Shown one piece after another: positions 52,876 to 62,087 of a DNA stretch of 64,000 nucleotides. The stretch lies in assembly GCA_900116395.1 (NCBI GenBank), contig FPAN01000007.1, positions 79,146 through 143,145 of the forward strand, written 5' to 3'. A program made the position numbers and the translations under genes. The DNA comes from Lachnospiraceae bacterium XBD2001 (lineage in GTDB: Bacteria > Bacillota > Clostridia > Lachnospirales > Lachnospiraceae). Each line of letters opens with the position of its first letter. The stretch's first letter is position 1. The notes under the pieces are model-generated. The model did not search any database. It saw nothing but the letters and a program-made list of their open reading frames with translations, and was not told the DNA's origin.

Positions 52876-53379
52876 CTACCAGAATACATAGAAGCCAACG
52901 GCTCCTAAAATCAGTCCAAACAATGCTCCGGCAATTACGTCCTTCGGAAAATGCACACCACCGAAGACACGCAGAATCGATAGGATAACACCCAAAAGCG
53001 CCATCACCATCGCCATAGACAAGTCATACTGCAAGAACGCCATGGCAATCAAAAAGATGGAGCATACATGACGGCTTGGGAAGCTCTTACCGAAAGTCTC
53101 CTTGTGGATAATCGGCTCGAACTCATACACCTCGTAAGGGCGCTTCCAATTCAGCATTCCACGGACCATGGTACAGATGATAAATCCCACGGCCGGAACC
53201 ACGGTACAGCGCACCAAAAGGGGACTCTTGGTGCGGAACAGAATGTATAAAAATCCTGCATATCCCAACGCGGTCAGCAAGGTGATCAGCTTGTCCAACA
53301 GGGGAACAATCACACGGATGACCGGATTGCTGCCCATAAAAGAAATAATATTACGATACTCTTCGCCTGATACTTTCAT
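52876..53379 (-). CDS. PAP2-family membrane phosphatase
   Basis: A 167-aa polytopic protein with the acid phosphatase triad KRPYE, SFPSRH (PSxH) and RVFGGVHFPKD (R-x5-H-x3-D). Such proteins dephosphorylate undecaprenyl pyrophosphate, phosphatidic acid or similar lipids at the outer membrane face. A UppP-like role in recycling the lipid carrier fits the many envelope genes in the window, but is inference. It overlaps the upstream gene by four bases (ATGA). Confidence 0.87.
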   Translation of the reverse strand: MKVSGEEYRNIISFMGSNPVIRVIVPLLDKLITLLTALGYAGFLYILFRTKSPLLVRCTVVPAVGFIICTMVRGMLNWKRPYEVYEFEPIIHKETFGKSFPSRHVCSIFLIAMAFLQYDLSMAMVMALLGVILSILRVFGGVHFPKDVIAGALFGLILGAVGFYVFW

Positions 53380-53699
53380 CGATATTCCTCCGGCATGCCT
53401 GTGTTTTTACCGTCCTCAAACAGCGACGCCATGGTCTCATCCCACTCATCCGGATGGGGCTCATAGCGATGTATTCTCGATAGAAGGAACTCTTCCGCCG
53501 GATTCTTCGGTGTGTATCCCTTCATTGCTTCCAACGCAATCCGCTTCACTTCGTCGGAATGCATCTGCCCGTTCACTTCCATAGGAAGAAACGTCGTTAA
53601 AATTCCAATGGCATAGTAAAATTCATAATCCCCCACAATCACCGACAACTGCTGTCGAATCTTGCGGTCAATACTCTGTCTGGCCAGAATCGGTACCAT
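53376..53699 (-). CDS. Hypothetical protein coupled to the PAP2 gene
   Basis: A 107-aa soluble, mostly helical protein. GGAG lies eight bases before the ATG and its stop overlaps the PAP2 start (ATGA), strong signs of a real gene. It has no membrane segment and no catalytic motif. Function unknown; first gene of a three-gene unit with the PAP2 phosphatase and the 89-aa membrane protein. Confidence 0.7.
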   Translation of the reverse strand: MVPILARQSIDRKIRQQLSVIVGDYEFYYAIGILTTFLPMEVNGQMHSDEVKRIALEAMKGYTPKNPAEEFLLSRIHRYEPHPDEWDETMASLFEDGKNTGMPEEYR

Positions 53700-53728
53700 A
53701 GTCTATGCTCCTTTTCATCCATATAAAA

Positions 53729-53756
53729 ACGTCTCAGGAACACTATCCTGAGACGT
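53729..53756 (-). terminator. carD terminator
   Basis: ACGTCTCAGGA/TCCTGAGACGT, perfect 11-base stem, followed by TTTTTA on the minus strand. It lies 50 bases after the carD stop, before the next operon. Confidence 0.9.
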
Positions 53757-53807
53757 TATAAAAAACATTACTTATTCTCTGTTGCGCCTGTGGTTGACAT
53801 CATTCAA

Positions 53808-54341
53808 TTACACACTTTTTATACACTTTTCCACATCTTCTGTCAACCGACCGAAGAACAGCTCTTCCACGTGTGCACGCTCTTCATGGAGCGCGAATGC
53901 CATCTCCTCAAACAACTTCTTGCCGGCTACTGCCATGACCTTCTCATCGGAAGACATTACCTTCTTGCCGGCAGCAATACGACGCTGCTTACGAATATAT
54001 ACGGTCTTCACTACGGTAGCCAAAACCGTCGGATCAAATTGGTTCATCATGTCGCGGAATAATTCAGTACGAACCTTATTGTTGTCCTCTTCAACAATCT
54101 CCAAATCCGGAACTGCCTCAATCAGTTCCTCCATGTCAGCCTTACTGCTTACGTCTCGAATGCGCTGTGCCTGATCCACCGGGGTGAAAATACGGCTGCC
54201 GGTCTGAAAGATCGGTGTCATAAGGTAATACAGCTTCTCTGAACCCTTACCCTGCAATGCCATCTCAGAAATGTCCGTAATTTGGCACACACCACTCGTA
54301 TCGTGCATGACATAGTCGCCTACTGCATATTTTGTTTTCAA
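53808..54341 (-). CDS. CarD family transcriptional regulator
   Basis: A 177-aa protein whose first 65 residues (YAVGDYVMHDTSGVCQITDI, then KLYYLMTPI) form the RNA-polymerase-interacting domain of CarD/CdnL. The helical C-terminal part contains a basic patch (YIRKQRRIAAGKK) that in CarD contacts promoter DNA. CarD stabilises open complexes at housekeeping and rRNA promoters. The start is TTG at 54341, preceded by AGGTG; no ATG is suitably placed. Confidence 0.87.
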   Translation of the reverse strand: MKTKYAVGDYVMHDTSGVCQITDISEMALQGKGSEKLYYLMTPIFQTGSRIFTPVDQAQRIRDVSSKADMEELIEAVPDLEIVEEDNNKVRTELFRDMMNQFDPTVLATVVKTVYIRKQRRIAAGKKVMSSDEKVMAVAGKKLFEEMAFALHEERAHVEELFFGRLTEDVEKCIKSV

Positions 54342-54713
54342 AAAATCACCTAATCCTTCTTAGGATTCGAAAATCCTACACTACTACACTTAATCTTCTT
54401 CTGTCCGTTTTCCGCGCTCTCTTATTATAGCAACTTTTTTCGATTTTGGTAAGTGATAATCTGAAAAAAAAATGCCGAAAACCCTTTATTTTACTAGTGT
54501 TGCGACAGTTTGCATTTGTCGAAATTTTCCAAAAACGAATCGCACAACATCTTGTAGTTTTAAAATTTTGTACGCACAAGGCGGACACAATTCCACACCT
54601 GTGGGATTACAATTCATACAAAATTTGACAATCCCAGTACCGGCGTGGGCTGCGCCCGCCTGATTTTTTACAAAATATATGGACAGTCCGTGGTAAAATC
54701 CACGACATGTTGA
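54342..54713. other. 372-base intergenic region between htrA and carD, with several hairpins
   Basis: No gene seen. On the minus strand, just after htrA, come CGTGG/CCACG, then a GC-rich hairpin (GGCG-GGC-GCA-GCC-CA-CGCC, about 54643-54661), then TGGGATT/AATCCCA with an inner CAA.TT/AATTG (54600-54634), then CCACA/TGTGG, and CGACA/TGTCG further on. None has a clean T-run, so htrA termination is not obvious. The region could be a structured RNA or the carD upstream control region; no known riboswitch recognised. Confidence 0.35.
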
Positions 54714-56069
54714 TTACTGTAAGCGTTCCGTCAGAGTTACCTGTACCGTTGCTTCGGCGTAATTATTGTTTGCCTGGCAAAGAGTAACCGTCACGGTATC
54801 TCCAGGCTTGAAGTCTGCTAAGAACTTCTGCATATCGGTCATAGAAGTAATCTTGGTGTTATTAATCTTAGTGATGACATCACCCTTCTGGATACCGGCG
54901 TTCTTCGCACCACCTCCGTCAATGACAGAAGATACATACACACCCTGTGGGATGTTATATGCAACAGCCTGGCTTCTGGAGATATCGATACCATAGATAC
55001 CGATATAGCCGCCCTGCTCGATTGCTTCTTCTCCATCCTTCTGTGGGCGTTCGGTTACTTCACCGGAGTTCATCAGCTGGGTAATAATCTCAGAAGCATC
55101 GGTAATCGGAATGGCATATCCCATACCTTCTACGTCGGTATCGGAATACTTGGCAGATACGATACCAATGAGCTCACCGTTCATGTTCAACAGTGCTCCA
55201 CCGGAGTTACCCGGGTTTACGGCTGCATCGGTCTGTACCAGCTTGTTGGTGTAGGTCTCACCGGTTGTGTCATTACTTAATGTTACCTCGCGTCCTAAGG
55301 CACTGATCATACCACCGGTAACAGACTGGCCATATCCAAGGGCATTACCGATAACAACACAAGCTTCACCAACCTTTAAGTCATCGCTGGAACCAATGGT
55401 TGCCACCTTAATAGCAGATAAGGTATCTGCACTAATGTCGGAAATCTTTACTTTAACAACGGCAAGATCCGTCTCGACATCGGTTCCCTGTACCTCAGCG
55501 GTAACTGCGGTATCATCACAGAAGGTAATGGTTAAGGACTTGGTGCCTTCTACTACGTGGTTATTGGTTGCAATATAGAGATAATCATCATCCTGGCTGA
55601 TAATCACACCGCTTCCGGCGCTCTCGGCCTCATACTGGCCAACACCGAAGAAGTTCCGGTACTCTACAAGAGAGATGTTGGTTACCGCTACGATGGATGG
55701 CATCACATTCTCTGCAATATCGGATACATCCGTAACGGTGGTAGCGGTAGATACCTTGGTGGAATCCACGGTTCCGTCGGACTTGGAAAGGCTGGTTCCG
55801 CTACTCTTTGTTGTCGTCTTCTCTTCCTTCTCCGCTACCACAGCACTCTCCTCGGTGCCAAGTGCGCGATTGGCAATATATCCGGTTCCCTGGAAAACAC
55901 CTCCGGCCACCAAACCAAATACGGCTGCAATGGCTGCGGTCTTACCCAATGTCTTTAAAAACTTATGCTCTTTCTTTGGCTTCTTCGCCTTCGGTGGTTC
56001 CGGTTCATATGGCGGTACGCCGTATCCGCCATCGTTCTGCTGATATTCATAATACTGATAGTTGCTCAT
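54714..56069 (-). CDS. HtrA/DegP-like serine protease with PDZ domain
   Basis: A 451-aa membrane-anchored protease. It has a Pro/Lys-rich cytoplasmic N-terminus, one membrane helix (about residues 42-62), a Ser/Thr-rich linker, a trypsin-like domain with His in IATNNHVV, Asp in ETDLAVVKV and Ser in NPGNSGGALL, then one PDZ domain. It degrades misfolded envelope proteins. ATG at 56069 (eight bases after GGAG) is preferred to a GTG three codons upstream. Members are usually stress-induced, often by CssRS-like systems; no operator seen. Confidence 0.94.
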   Translation of the reverse strand: MSNYQYYEYQQNDGGYGVPPYEPEPPKAKKPKKEHKFLKTLGKTAAIAAVFGLVAGGVFQGTGYIANRALGTEESAVVAEKEEKTTTKSSGTSLSKSDGTVDSTKVSTATTVTDVSDIAENVMPSIVAVTNISLVEYRNFFGVGQYEAESAGSGVIISQDDDYLYIATNNHVVEGTKSLTITFCDDTAVTAEVQGTDVETDLAVVKVKISDISADTLSAIKVATIGSSDDLKVGEACVVIGNALGYGQSVTGGMISALGREVTLSNDTTGETYTNKLVQTDAAVNPGNSGGALLNMNGELIGIVSAKYSDTDVEGMGYAIPITDASEIITQLMNSGEVTERPQKDGEEAIEQGGYIGIYGIDISRSQAVAYNIPQGVYVSSVIDGGGAKNAGIQKGDVITKINNTKITSMTDMQKFLADFKPGDTVTVTLCQANNNYAEATVQVTLTERLQ

Positions 56070-56105
56070 GTCGGTCACTCCTTTTCTAAAAAAGATAGAA
56101 TAAAA

Positions 56106-56155
56106 AATACCTTGTAAACTCTTATCTCATTACGAGATACAGTCTACAAGGTATT
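56106..56155 (-). terminator. Terminator of the LCP gene
   Basis: AATACCTTGTA/TACAAGGTATT outer arms (56106-56116 and 56145-56155) with an inner TATCTC/GAGATA hairpin, followed by T-rich sequence on the minus strand. Confidence 0.85.
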
Positions 56156-56194
56156 TGTGTTCATTCTGTGAAAAAGTTATGTTCGTTTTATGAA

Positions 56195-57397
56195 TTAGAA
56201 TCCATAATCCAATGCATCACCTTCATGGAATCCGGTACCGCTCTCAATCCGATCACTGATGTTCACTACGGTAGAAGATGCATTGTGGTCTTCCTCGCCG
56301 AAGAGGTTGTAGTACAACTTGGCTACATTGCTCTCCAAAGTACATGGAGTTACACAGCTGCCCCAGCCATCCAAAGTCTCACTACGCTTATCGTATGGGA
56401 ATCCTTCGGACTGTACCAACTGGTAGCTTGCCAAATCCTTGGCATATCCAAGCATATCGGTATTGGACATGCTGGTAGAAATCTCAGGGAATACATCATT
56501 GATGATGTTATTCAACTCGATTGGGTTGGCCTTCTTCGCCTTCTCAACGATCAGGTTAATAACCTCACGCTGACGGGATGCACGATGGAAATCTCCACCG
56601 TCGGTATAACGTACACGGCAGTATGCAAGAACCTGTACACCGTCTAAGGTCTGGGTTCCTCCGGATACCGTCTTGGTGCTTCCGGACTTTCTTCCGATGG
56701 ATTCCTCGATGAACGGAATGTAAGCCAAGTTCATAATCTCAGCCTCTTCATCGGTAATGGTCATCTCCAAACCGCCCAAATCGTCAACTACGTCAACCAA
56801 TGCCTTGAAGTCCACAGCCACGTAATCCTTAATGTTCAAATCCAGGTTACGATTCAACATGGAGATTGCTGCCTCCGGACCACCGTTACTATAGGCTGCG
56901 TTACACTTCTTAATACGATCGTCACCGATATCTAATAAAGTGTCGCGGAATACGGAAGTCAACTTCACTTCCTTGGTATCCATATTAACGCTACAAATAA
57001 TGATGGTATCAGAGTTACCGGACTCATATACGCCCATCTTACGGTTATCGACACCGAAGAGTGCGAAGTTCTTGTAGCCCTTCAATGCCTCAGTGGAAGC
57101 CTCATCCAACTCGTTAACTGCAACGTCTTCTTCGTTGAAGTCCACGTCATGGTTAATCAGGCCCATCTTCAGCCATACATACGCCACTAATAACAACAGC
57201 AACAGAACAATAATCTCAACGATTAAGATAATTCTTCTACGCTTCTTACGCTGTGCCTTCTTGGAAGGACGGCGCTTACCATTGGATGAGGTACGTCTTC
57301 TCATCTCCATATCTTCTTCTGTACGCTGTGGTCTGCGCTGCGGCTGACCACTGGAGCGACGTACACGCTCATCACCATATCGATTGGATGTTGCCAT
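56195..57397 (-). CDS. LytR-CpsA-Psr (LCP) family ligase
   Basis: A 400-aa membrane protein: a very basic cytoplasmic N-terminus (residues 1-55), one helix (56-76), and an extracytoplasmic LCP domain. Conserved segments include FALFGVDNR, SDTIIICSVN, SVFRDTLLDI, and the arginines in AYCRVRYTDGGDFHRASRQRE, which bind the polyprenyl pyrophosphate. LCP enzymes attach teichoic acids or capsule polymers from the lipid carrier to peptidoglycan. ATG at 57397 follows GAGG; a longer frame upstream has no ribosome site. It fits the sugar-transfer genes just upstream. Confidence 0.94.
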   Translation of the reverse strand: MATSNRYGDERVRRSSGQPQRRPQRTEEDMEMRRRTSSNGKRRPSKKAQRKKRRRIILIVEIIVLLLLLLVAYVWLKMGLINHDVDFNEEDVAVNELDEASTEALKGYKNFALFGVDNRKMGVYESGNSDTIIICSVNMDTKEVKLTSVFRDTLLDIGDDRIKKCNAAYSNGGPEAAISMLNRNLDLNIKDYVAVDFKALVDVVDDLGGLEMTITDEEAEIMNLAYIPFIEESIGRKSGSTKTVSGGTQTLDGVQVLAYCRVRYTDGGDFHRASRQREVINLIVEKAKKANPIELNNIINDVFPEISTSMSNTDMLGYAKDLASYQLVQSEGFPYDKRSETLDGWGSCVTPCTLESNVAKLYYNLFGEEDHNASSTVVNISDRIESGTGFHEGDALDYGF

Positions 57398-57516
57398 ACT
57401 CAAAACCTCTGTAATTTTTTTGTAACAAACTTCTTTAAATATAAGATAATTTTTGACTCGTGTCAATAGCTGTATGAATTATAATAGTACACTTATGTAC
57501 CTAGTAAAATACAATC

Positions 57517-58851
57517 CTAATACAGGAAATAGTTCTCTAATCCCATGGGCAGATTCCGGTTGTAATAAGGGTCTCCCGCCGGTAGAACATCCTTCCATTT
57601 TGCCATCAAGTATTCATTGGATGCCTGGTCGTTTAGGGTCCGTGGTTCGCTCTTTCTGGCAGTTACCATAGGAACATAGACCACTCTACGATTGGCCCGT
57701 CGTACCTTCAGGCAGAAGTCCAGCATGATATCTCTTCCCGTCAGCTTCGGATCAAATCCGCCTACACCACGATATACCCGCTCGTCAATGAGACAATAAT
57801 CCGCATCCACCATACTCACATCCCGAGGCAACATCATACGATAATCATAGCCTTCGGAAAAAACGCTCTGGTTGTAACAGGCCGGGTAGGCAATGCCCTG
57901 GCGGTCATAGATGTATCCGCAGTTATCCACAAGGAATCCGTTCTTCACAAAACGGACCCCCACCACGCCAACATCCTCCTGGCGCAGATATCCGTAGAGA
58001 ATGTCCATGGCCTTCCGATTCAAGACTCTGGTCTTCTTGTCCTTGACCAGAATGTACTCCTTCCGATGGTTCCGATAATCACTGCCATCCATGCTTACCC
58101 GCCAAAAGCGCATATGGCGGTCCTTATGCACCTTCGCCGGCAGTCCCATCCGAGCCAGATGTGCTTCCGCCACAGTGATATACTCCCGATAAGCCTTCTG
58201 GGCTGCTTCTGTCATCTCCTTGGTCATCACCAGATCATCGCCGCTGATGCGAAGATGATACAGGAGTCTTGGAATATGCCGGATGTTCCATTTTTTCTCA
58301 ACGGCTCTAAGCAACAAATCATAGATGCCTGCCGCATCCAAGGTGGAACGAATGCCACCGCTCTCTAAGTAGAGACTCCGTCGGATGCACAGAAAATCCC
58401 CGATGTAATCCACCTGCCGTAACAGCTCAATATTCAAATCCGACTTAAAATGGGGATTGGTGCGGTTCGCTCCCACAAGCTCATCGTGATCGTAATAGAC
58501 TAGATCCGGATGATGCTTGGAAATCTCCTCCGCCATAGACATAAGCGCATGCTCGTTGATCCGGTCATGCTGTCCCATAAAGACAATATAATCTCCCGTG
58601 CCGTGGGAAGCTCCGAGATTGAGTGCATAAGAAAGCCCCCGGCCCTTCTGCAATCTGCGATATTGAATCCGCTCATCCCGTGGAAAGAATTCCGTCACAA
58701 TGGTAGACACCATCATGTCAGAATTCTCATCGAGAATGATCAGTTCCCATCCCTGGTATGTCTGGGCCAAAACAGAGTCCATACAGTCACGGAAAAATAC
58801 ACCGTTGGTCTCCTTGGCCCAAAGCAATAATGTGAATTTCACATTTTCCAT
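57517..58851 (-). CDS. Family 2 glycosyltransferase
   Basis: A 444-aa GT-A fold transferase. The first 210 residues have the family pattern: FTLLLWAKETNGVFFRDCMDSV at the start, WELIILDENSD, LSYALNLGASHGTGDYIVFMGQHD (where a DxD-type motif is replaced by QHD), and a later YYDHDEL. The start ATG overlaps the stop of the priming transferase gene by one base (TAATG). It probably adds a sugar to the polymer repeat begun by that enzyme. The acceptor and donor are unknown. Confidence 0.87.
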   Translation of the reverse strand: MENVKFTLLLWAKETNGVFFRDCMDSVLAQTYQGWELIILDENSDMMVSTIVTEFFPRDERIQYRRLQKGRGLSYALNLGASHGTGDYIVFMGQHDRINEHALMSMAEEISKHHPDLVYYDHDELVGANRTNPHFKSDLNIELLRQVDYIGDFLCIRRSLYLESGGIRSTLDAAGIYDLLLRAVEKKWNIRHIPRLLYHLRISGDDLVMTKEMTEAAQKAYREYITVAEAHLARMGLPAKVHKDRHMRFWRVSMDGSDYRNHRKEYILVKDKKTRVLNRKAMDILYGYLRQEDVGVVGVRFVKNGFLVDNCGYIYDRQGIAYPACYNQSVFSEGYDYRMMLPRDVSMVDADYCLIDERVYRGVGGFDPKLTGRDIMLDFCLKVRRANRRVVYVPMVTARKSEPRTLNDQASNEYLMAKWKDVLPAGDPYYNRNLPMGLENYFLY

Positions 58852-60260
58852 TATTTGGAACCCTTTCCGCTTAAAACCACCCAAACGGTCTTGAACAGAA
58901 TCTGGATATCCAATCCCACTGTCCAATCCGCAATGTACTGTGTATCCAATGCAACCACTTCTTCGAAGTCCGTAATATCGCTTCGTCCGTTGGTCTGCCA
59001 CATACCGGTCAATCCCGGCTTGAATCCCAAACGTGCTTTGTGATGATACTCATACTGCTCGAACTCTTCCTCTGTAGGAGGACGGGTTCCTACCAGACTC
59101 ATATCACCCTTCAATACATTCCAAAACTGCGGGAACTCATCAATGGAGTACTTCCGCATGAAGCGTCCGATTGGAATGATACGAGGATCGTTCTCCATCT
59201 TGAACATGTTGCCGGAGATCTCGTTCTGCTGTTTCAAATCTTCTAAGAGCTTGTCCGCACCTACATACATGGAACGGAACTTATAGAAGACGAATCTTCG
59301 ACCGTTGCGGCCGATGCGCACCGACTTATAGAACACCGGTCCCGGAGACTGTGCCTTAATAATCGGAGCAAAAATCAGGAAGAATACCGCACAAAAAATC
59401 ATGCCCACGATTCCGCCTACAATATCCAGCGCACGTTTTAAAAACAACTGTCTTGCACTGGCAATGTGCATACTTGTTGTTAAAACAACATAATCACCGA
59501 AGTTCTCCATCTTCCGGTTCATCAAGCGCTTATCGGACTTAAACAAACCGATATGCACCGTAATACCAAGCTCAATCAACTCACTGGCCAAGGCCTCGGA
59601 GCTCTCTCTGGTATTGGCATTGATGAATACTTCATCGATGACGTTGAGTCGTACATACTCGAAGAAGGATTCTGCGGTAGCCACCACCGGAATTCCTAAG
59701 ATATCTGCGCCCATCAAATCCTGATCCACAATGACAATTCCACTGACCTTGAAGTCCGTGTACTTGTCCATGGCGATTTCACGGATGCATTCCTCCGCAC
59801 CGGCAAGTTCCGATACGATAATCATCTGGGCCTTGTTCCGGTCTTTTAACATCCAACGTCGAATCACACGCTTCCACAACACACGGAAGGAATACGCCAA
59901 GATAATTGCCATGATGACAAACATGAACAATAACTTACGGGAGTAGATGTTGGACTGCTTCGTTGCATACAAATAGATGAGGATGCCGCCGAACACCGTT
60001 ACACAGTGATATACCGTTGCCCTAAGCTCCTGGTACTTGTTTCGTCGCAGGATGCCGGTATAAGCCTCCATGAAGAAGACCACAAAGATATCAATCAGTA
60101 ACAGTAAGAGCGGAATTCGCTCATAAAAATCATTGAAGAACAGCCATCCTCCTTCAAAACGCCAAGCGTATGACAGAATCAGGGCCAGCTCCAATGCAAT
60201 AATATCCAATAGCGTAAAGTCCAGATGCTTTAGCCAGCTTTTCTTTTCTTCACGGTACAT
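58851..60260 (-). CDS. Polyprenyl glycosylphosphotransferase (priming sugar transferase)
   Basis: A 469-aa membrane enzyme of the WbaP/WcaJ type: four N-terminal helices, a CoA-binding-like middle domain, another helix near residue 285, and the catalytic bacterial sugar transferase domain. KFRSMYVGAD, DEFPQFWNVLKGDMSLVGTRPP and GLTGMWQTNGRS are diagnostic. It transfers a hexose-1-phosphate to undecaprenyl phosphate, starting an exopolysaccharide or cell-wall polymer repeat. Co-transcribed with the glycosyltransferase and UDP-sugar pyrophosphorylase genes. Confidence 0.95.
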   Translation of the reverse strand: MYREEKKSWLKHLDFTLLDIIALELALILSYAWRFEGGWLFFNDFYERIPLLLLLIDIFVVFFMEAYTGILRRNKYQELRATVYHCVTVFGGILIYLYATKQSNIYSRKLLFMFVIMAIILAYSFRVLWKRVIRRWMLKDRNKAQMIIVSELAGAEECIREIAMDKYTDFKVSGIVIVDQDLMGADILGIPVVATAESFFEYVRLNVIDEVFINANTRESSEALASELIELGITVHIGLFKSDKRLMNRKMENFGDYVVLTTSMHIASARQLFLKRALDIVGGIVGMIFCAVFFLIFAPIIKAQSPGPVFYKSVRIGRNGRRFVFYKFRSMYVGADKLLEDLKQQNEISGNMFKMENDPRIIPIGRFMRKYSIDEFPQFWNVLKGDMSLVGTRPPTEEEFEQYEYHHKARLGFKPGLTGMWQTNGRSDITDFEEVVALDTQYIADWTVGLDIQILFKTVWVVLSGKGSK

Positions 60261-60272
60261 ACCAAACCTCCG

Positions 60273-61496
60273 TTACAGTACCACGCCGTTCTGCTGCAAG
60301 AGTTCTCTCGCCGTATCCAAAGAATCCACGCCATGAAGATTCTTAATCGGTGCGAATTCATGCTCTCTTACAACCTCAAATGGAACACAATGCTCCATTA
60401 ATTTAATCATATCCACCGCCAGGGATTCGAACTTGTATCCGTTCGGAGTCTCCGGCTTCACCAAATTGCCGTTCTCATCGATGTGGTTAATCTTCTTCTC
60501 TACCACATGGGTCGGCATCTTCTCATCCATAATGGCTTCCAAACGGGAAACCTTGAAGATGTAATTCAAAATAACACCAAAGCCATATACCAGGTTGCCC
60601 TTGGCATCCCGCTCATTGGCCATTTCTTCGCTCAACTCATAGTACTCGACAATCGATGGCTTGCCGTCTTCCCGGCACATAACGCCAACCTTCTCTTCCG
60701 GATTGGCCTTGCGAACCACCTTGCTTCCGCAGTCGCCGCCGTGAAGCACCGTAGCTCCGATAAAGACCGGATCAGCAATCTTCTGCAACACATTATCTAC
60801 TGCGAAAATATTCAGCCACTCTACGCCACGCTTATGGATATCTTCCAACAATCCCGCACGGGCCAAGGAAGAGAACCAACCGCCGTTACCGTTCGGAGAA
60901 GTTGCCAGACGACCCGGCTCTTCCATTAACAACTTGCCATTGTAATCCACAGCCGCAGCCATATCCTGGATGAAGAACTTCACGTAAGACTCCGGATAGC
61001 CGAAGTACTGATGCTCTGCAAAAAAAGCACGGGTATCTGCGTCGTTCTTCTCGCTGGTCATAATGTACAGCGGAACAAAGGCACCGACTTCTGTGGTGAC
61101 ATGCATTAAGTTCTGAATCAAACACTGGAAAATAAAGAGCTCTCTGGTAAGTCCAACATTCAACTCACCCTTCGGGCGATCGGAACCGAGACGGGTTCCC
61201 ATACCGCCTGCAAGAAGAACCGCACCTACCTTACCGGCACGAATGACATCCTGACCGGCGTCTCTGTACTCTGCTCTACGCTCCTCAATCTCATCTAAGG
61301 TCAAGGATTCCAACGGAGAAATCTCTCCCTTGGCAACCACCTCAGACTTGCCGGCCAAAGCCAGTACATCCCAGTCCAATGCCTCAATCTGTGCAAGAAG
61401 GGCCTGCTGCTGTGCTTCACTCAGGTCATCAAATCCCTTCATGACATGCATCTGGTCCTTCTTCGTAAGTATGCTTACTGCTTCATCTCTAGTCAT
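60273..61496 (-). CDS. UDP-sugar pyrophosphorylase (UDPGP family)
   Basis: A 407-aa nucleotidyltransferase with LLAGGMGTRLGSDRPKG near residue 94 (UTP loop), SPNGNGGWF, the metal Asp in IFAVDN, and HVVEKKI, the arrangement of eukaryotic-like UDP-GlcNAc/UDP-Glc pyrophosphorylases. It makes a UDP-hexose or UDP-HexNAc for the transferases coded next to it. Which sugar cannot be decided from sequence alone. It starts the group of four coupled genes 60273-57517. Confidence 0.9.
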   Translation of the reverse strand: MTRDEAVSILTKKDQMHVMKGFDDLSEAQQQALLAQIEALDWDVLALAGKSEVVAKGEISPLESLTLDEIEERRAEYRDAGQDVIRAGKVGAVLLAGGMGTRLGSDRPKGELNVGLTRELFIFQCLIQNLMHVTTEVGAFVPLYIMTSEKNDADTRAFFAEHQYFGYPESYVKFFIQDMAAAVDYNGKLLMEEPGRLATSPNGNGGWFSSLARAGLLEDIHKRGVEWLNIFAVDNVLQKIADPVFIGATVLHGGDCGSKVVRKANPEEKVGVMCREDGKPSIVEYYELSEEMANERDAKGNLVYGFGVILNYIFKVSRLEAIMDEKMPTHVVEKKINHIDENGNLVKPETPNGYKFESLAVDMIKLMEHCVPFEVVREHEFAPIKNLHGVDSLDTARELLQQNGVVL

Positions 61497-61524
61497 TTTT
61501 TACCCCTTAATCATAATTCTAATC

Positions 61525-62040
61525 TTAGATTTCACCCTTCTTCTGACGAATGTGGTGAAGAAATACGCTTCGCTTGCGGAATACCAACAGCTTGCTAATC
61601 AGATAATTGAGTACAATCACAATAATCTGGCTTAACAGCTTAATCGGCATGTTCGGCAGCCCCTGTTGTAAAACCAACACATGCAGCATCTCTTCCTCAA
61701 TCACGAGAGTAATGAATCTTCCGAAGAAGAAGCTTCCCATCTGCAGGAAGAACGCCTTCCATCCCTTGGCGTGATTCACAAACACCCAGGTCCGGTTGGT
61801 TAAAAACGCAAAGGTTGTGGCAAACACCCAACTAATCGCGTTACCGATCAGCACATTCACTCCCAGCTGTTCCGTGAAGAACATGTAGGAATAAATGGCA
61901 ATCAGGAACGTGCCGATTCCGAAGAATGTATAAAGCAACATTTCTTTGTATTTCACATAATACGGTTTTAGTACTTTCGTCTTCGGATGCTTCATCAACA
62001 TGCCATAAAACATCCGATCAAAAAAGTCAGCTTTTCTCAT
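61525..62040 (-). CDS. GtrA-like flippase family membrane protein
   Basis: A 171-aa protein with four hydrophobic segments and the GtrA pattern (FFGIGTFLIAIYSYMFF, then ISWVFATTFAFLTNRTWVF). GtrA proteins are thought to move undecaprenyl-phosphate-linked sugars across the membrane. The basic N-terminus of about 30 residues precedes the first helix. It fits the polysaccharide cluster. Confidence 0.88.
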   Translation of the reverse strand: MRKADFFDRMFYGMLMKHPKTKVLKPYYVKYKEMLLYTFFGIGTFLIAIYSYMFFTEQLGVNVLIGNAISWVFATTFAFLTNRTWVFVNHAKGWKAFFLQMGSFFFGRFITLVIEEEMLHVLVLQQGLPNMPIKLLSQIIVIVLNYLISKLLVFRKRSVFLHHIRQKKGEI

Positions 62041-62087
62041 GCATTACATTCCTTGCTATTATACCATTTGAGGCCGAATGGGAAAAC

